This document shows positions 6,514 to 8,307 of a DNA stretch of 8,307 bases, piece after piece. The stretch is from the NCBI GenBank assembly GCA_029549845.1, contig JAKPIL010000035.1:1-8307 (forward strand), in the 5' to 3' direction. The notes below the pieces were generated by a model, which did no database searches, had not been told where the DNA came from, and saw nothing but the letters and a program-made list of their open reading frames with translations. Both the position numbers and the translations under genes were made by a program. Each line of letters starts with the position of its first letter. Within the stretch, counting starts at the first letter, position 1. Origin of the DNA: a bacterium (GTDB taxonomy: Bacteria; Patescibacteriota; Saccharimonadia; Saccharimonadales; UBA4665).

Positions 6514-8307
6514 ACGAAAGGTTATTTGTACTTCCTGGGTACAGTTGGTTCTGGAGGTCTATGGTGCCCTGTGCCTGGCTCATGTCACCCTGTTTCATGG
6601 CCTGAACTTGCTGAGGGTTGGTGGTGATGAGGCTTGTTTCGGTCGGGCTCGCGACTACCTGAATGTGGACGTGGTTTTGGCCGGCAAAGAACAGACCCTG
6701 CCCAACCGGGAACTGACCGAGTCGCTTCTTTTCTTCCTCAGTGAGCTTGAAGACATCGCTCAGGACATCGACGGCGCTAGAGGACTGCTTGAGGAGCATC
6801 TGCATACTGGCATTGGCTACAATGGCGCGGCCCATACGTGAGCCCATAAAGTCTTCCACATCCTGGGTGATAGTGGTGATGCCAAGGTTGTATTTGCGGG
6901 CGCGTTTTGCCAGCGAAAACAAGAAGTTGGCGCTGTCTTCGTACTTCATGAGCTGCCAGGCTTCGTCGACGATGAGAATGCGTTTCTTCATATCGGCCTT
7001 GGTTTTGTTCCATATGAAATTTAGAACAATATACATGGCCACGGGGCGTAGTTCGTCCTCGAGGTCGCGAATGTTGAACACAACCAAGGGGTTATTGACG
7101 TTGATGTTGCTCTGTTGGCTGAATATGCCCGCAAAAGTGCCGCTTGTGTATTTGCGGAGTCGCTGGGCGAGCTGTGGGCCAGTGCCGCCCATGTGCAGGA
7201 GCGTGTCGTAAAGGTCGGCTATGGTGGGTGGCACGGCAGAGTGTGTGAGCGGGTCCTGGGTAATGCCCGCCTTTGCATAGGTGTCTATGAGAGCAGCGTC
7301 AAGGTCGGCTTCTTCTACGGGGGATAGAGCCGGTACAAGTGCGCTATTGCCACCGAGCATCTGTGACTGGGCGCCGCCCATCATAAGACGGAGGAGCCCA
7401 TGGAGGGTGATGAGGTTAGAGCGCAGGGCGTTGTCGGCCTCTTCGCTATCAACGACCTGCGGAAGTTCAAAGGGGTTGATGCGGGTGTTTGAGTTGAGGC
7501 TAAGGCGGACATAGGCACCGGCGACCGCATCACACATGCGCTCATATTCGTTTTCGGGGTCAATGATGAAGATTTCGGTGCCAAACATAAGGCTGCGAAG
7601 TGCCTCAAGCTTAACAGTGAAGCTTTTTCCTGCGCCAGACTTTGCAAACACCACCGAGTTGCCGTTTTCGAGGCTGAAACGGTCAAATATAACGAGGCCA
7701 CTGTTGTGCATGTTTATGCCGTACAAGATGCCATTGTCCTGGCTTAGGTCGGCACTCGTGAACGGGAAACTAGTGCTAATGGCCCCGGTGCTCATATTGC
7801 GCCTGATTTGCAGCTGGTCAACCATTTGCGGCACAACGCTGTTGAGCCCCTGCTCTTGCTGACTTGTTGCTGCCTTGCTGTAGACCTGCTGCTGACCAAG
7901 CATGCTCTCTACCTTGTGGCTCACAAACTCAAGCTCATCCATAGACGAGCCGTAGATGGTGAAGTACAAACCAAAGCGGAAGAACCGCTCTTCGCCCACC
8001 TGGAGTTTGTCGCGCATTTCCTCGGCGTCGAGTATGGCTGCTTGTTTGGCTGGGTCACGCACGCGACCCTTTTCAGAATCAATCTGCAGCCCTGCTTCGA
8101 GCTGGGTGACCTTCTTGCGCAGGCTTTCAAGCACTGCCTGGCTGTCAACAGGATAGACGTAAATAGAGAGGTCGAGTACTTCGTCAAGGTTGACGAGTCC
8201 GCTGAGCCACCCCGTATAAATCTGCCTGGGGTACCCAAACACGTAGTAGGTGCGTGCATATCTGGTGCCAATCTGGAAATACGTGCTAAAGAACTCAATA
8301 CTGCTTG
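6512..8307 (-). CDS. virB4: VirB4/TraC-family type IV secretion ATPase, 5' end outside window
   Basis: VirB4 proteins are membrane-associated AAA+-like ATPases that power assembly or transport by type IV secretion systems. The frame is open to the window edge; 597 residues are visible. The GTG at 8242 is internal, because the codons before it continue the family's N-terminal pattern (YARTYYVFGYPRQIYTGWLS). This N-terminal region, with IYVYPVD and a helical stretch after it, is the non-catalytic VirB4 domain. Walker A AKSGAGKS is encoded at 7622-7645 and followed by FIIDPENEYERM, a typical VirB4 strand. Walker B ILIVDEAW is encoded at 6956-6979. The motif KRARKYNLGITTITQDVEDFM (KRARKYNLGI then TTITQDVEDFM) follows, with GQGLFFAGQNHVHIQVVAS near the end. 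The last 45 or so residues are Gln-rich and look unstructured. It leads the operon visible here; a VirB3/PrgI-like gene commonly lies just before VirB4 and could be outside the window. An FtsK/HerA assignment fits less well. Confidence 0.93.
   Translation of the reverse strand, partial: SSIEFFSTYFQIGTRYARTYYVFGYPRQIYTGWLSGLVNLDEVLDLSIYVYPVDSQAVLESLRKKVTQLEAGLQIDSEKGRVRDPAKQAAILDAEEMRDKLQVGEERFFRFGLYFTIYGSSMDELEFVSHKVESMLGQQQVYSKAATSQQEQGLNSVVPQMVDQLQIRRNMSTGAISTSFPFTSADLSQDNGILYGINMHNSGLVIFDRFSLENGNSVVFAKSGAGKSFTVKLEALRSLMFGTEIFIIDPENEYERMCDAVAGAYVRLSLNSNTRINPFELPQVVDSEEADNALRSNLITLHGLLRLMMGGAQSQMLGGNSALVPALSPVEEADLDAALIDTYAKAGITQDPLTHSAVPPTIADLYDTLLHMGGTGPQLAQRLRKYTSGTFAGIFSQQSNINVNNPLVVFNIRDLEDELRPVAMYIVLNFIWNKTKADMKKRILIVDEAWQLMKYEDSANFLFSLAKRARKYNLGITTITQDVEDFMGSRMGRAIVANASMQMLLKQSSSAVDVLSDVFKLTEEEKKRLGQFPVGQGLFFAGQNHVHIQVVASPTETSLITTNPQQVQAMKQGDMSQAQGTIDLQNQLYPGSTNNLS

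Noticed and set aside
8240..8242. GTG as the start of the VirB4 gene
   Set aside because: The frame stays open to the edge and the 21 codons before it continue the VirB4 N-terminal pattern, so the true start lies beyond the window.
1436..8307. Integrative conjugative element or plasmid insertion
   Set aside because: No integrase, relaxase, coupling protein, direct repeats or attachment site is visible, and the cluster is packed directly against recF through a shared terminator, which looks long settled.

Overview
The window looks like a stretch of chromosome from a candidate-phyla-radiation (Patescibacteria) organism, most likely a Saccharibacterium (TM7). This rests on the style of the VirB4-like ATPase, the combination of a PEGA protein with wall hydrolases beside it, and the very compact layout. 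The phylum is an inference, not proven. All frames read with the standard bacterial code; no in-frame UGA is needed.

Left part (1-1443, + strand): the 3' end of dnaN (DNA polymerase III sliding clamp, domain III), then a complete recF 18 bases later. This is the conserved dnaN-recF pair of the replication-origin region; dnaA and the origin may lie further left, outside the window. Just before recF a TATACT box sits where it could drive a leaderless transcript.

Middle (1421-1458): recF and the leftward gene cluster meet tail to tail. A perfect 15-bp inverted repeat spans the junction. Its 8-base loop is exactly the two overlapping stop regions, so both proteins end in nearly the same residues (QEIDIN and QEIDTN). 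It probably acts as a two-way transcription end.

Right part (1436-8307, - strand): a tight four-gene operon read right to left. Order: a VirB4-family secretion ATPase (5' end outside the window); a 1013-residue membrane protein with a D-Ala-D-Ala carboxypeptidase (VanY-type) C-terminal domain; a secreted two-domain wall hydrolase (lysozyme-like plus NlpC/P60-like); and a single-pass PEGA-domain protein. Junctions are a 7-base gap, an 8-base overlap and a 4-base gap, with ribosome binding sites built into the ends of the preceding genes.

The order VirB4 / polytopic membrane protein / lysozyme+NlpC hydrolase / single-pass protein matches the Gram-positive conjugation modules of the Tn916 type (Orf16-Orf15-Orf14-Orf13), but with a VanY peptidase fused to the membrane protein and a PEGA protein in the VirB8-like slot. 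I read it as a chromosomally fixed, stripped-down type IV secretion-like machine with three wall-cutting activities, placed next to core replication genes. No RNA genes, CRISPR arrays, insertion sequences or gene-free stretches over 300 bases were seen.
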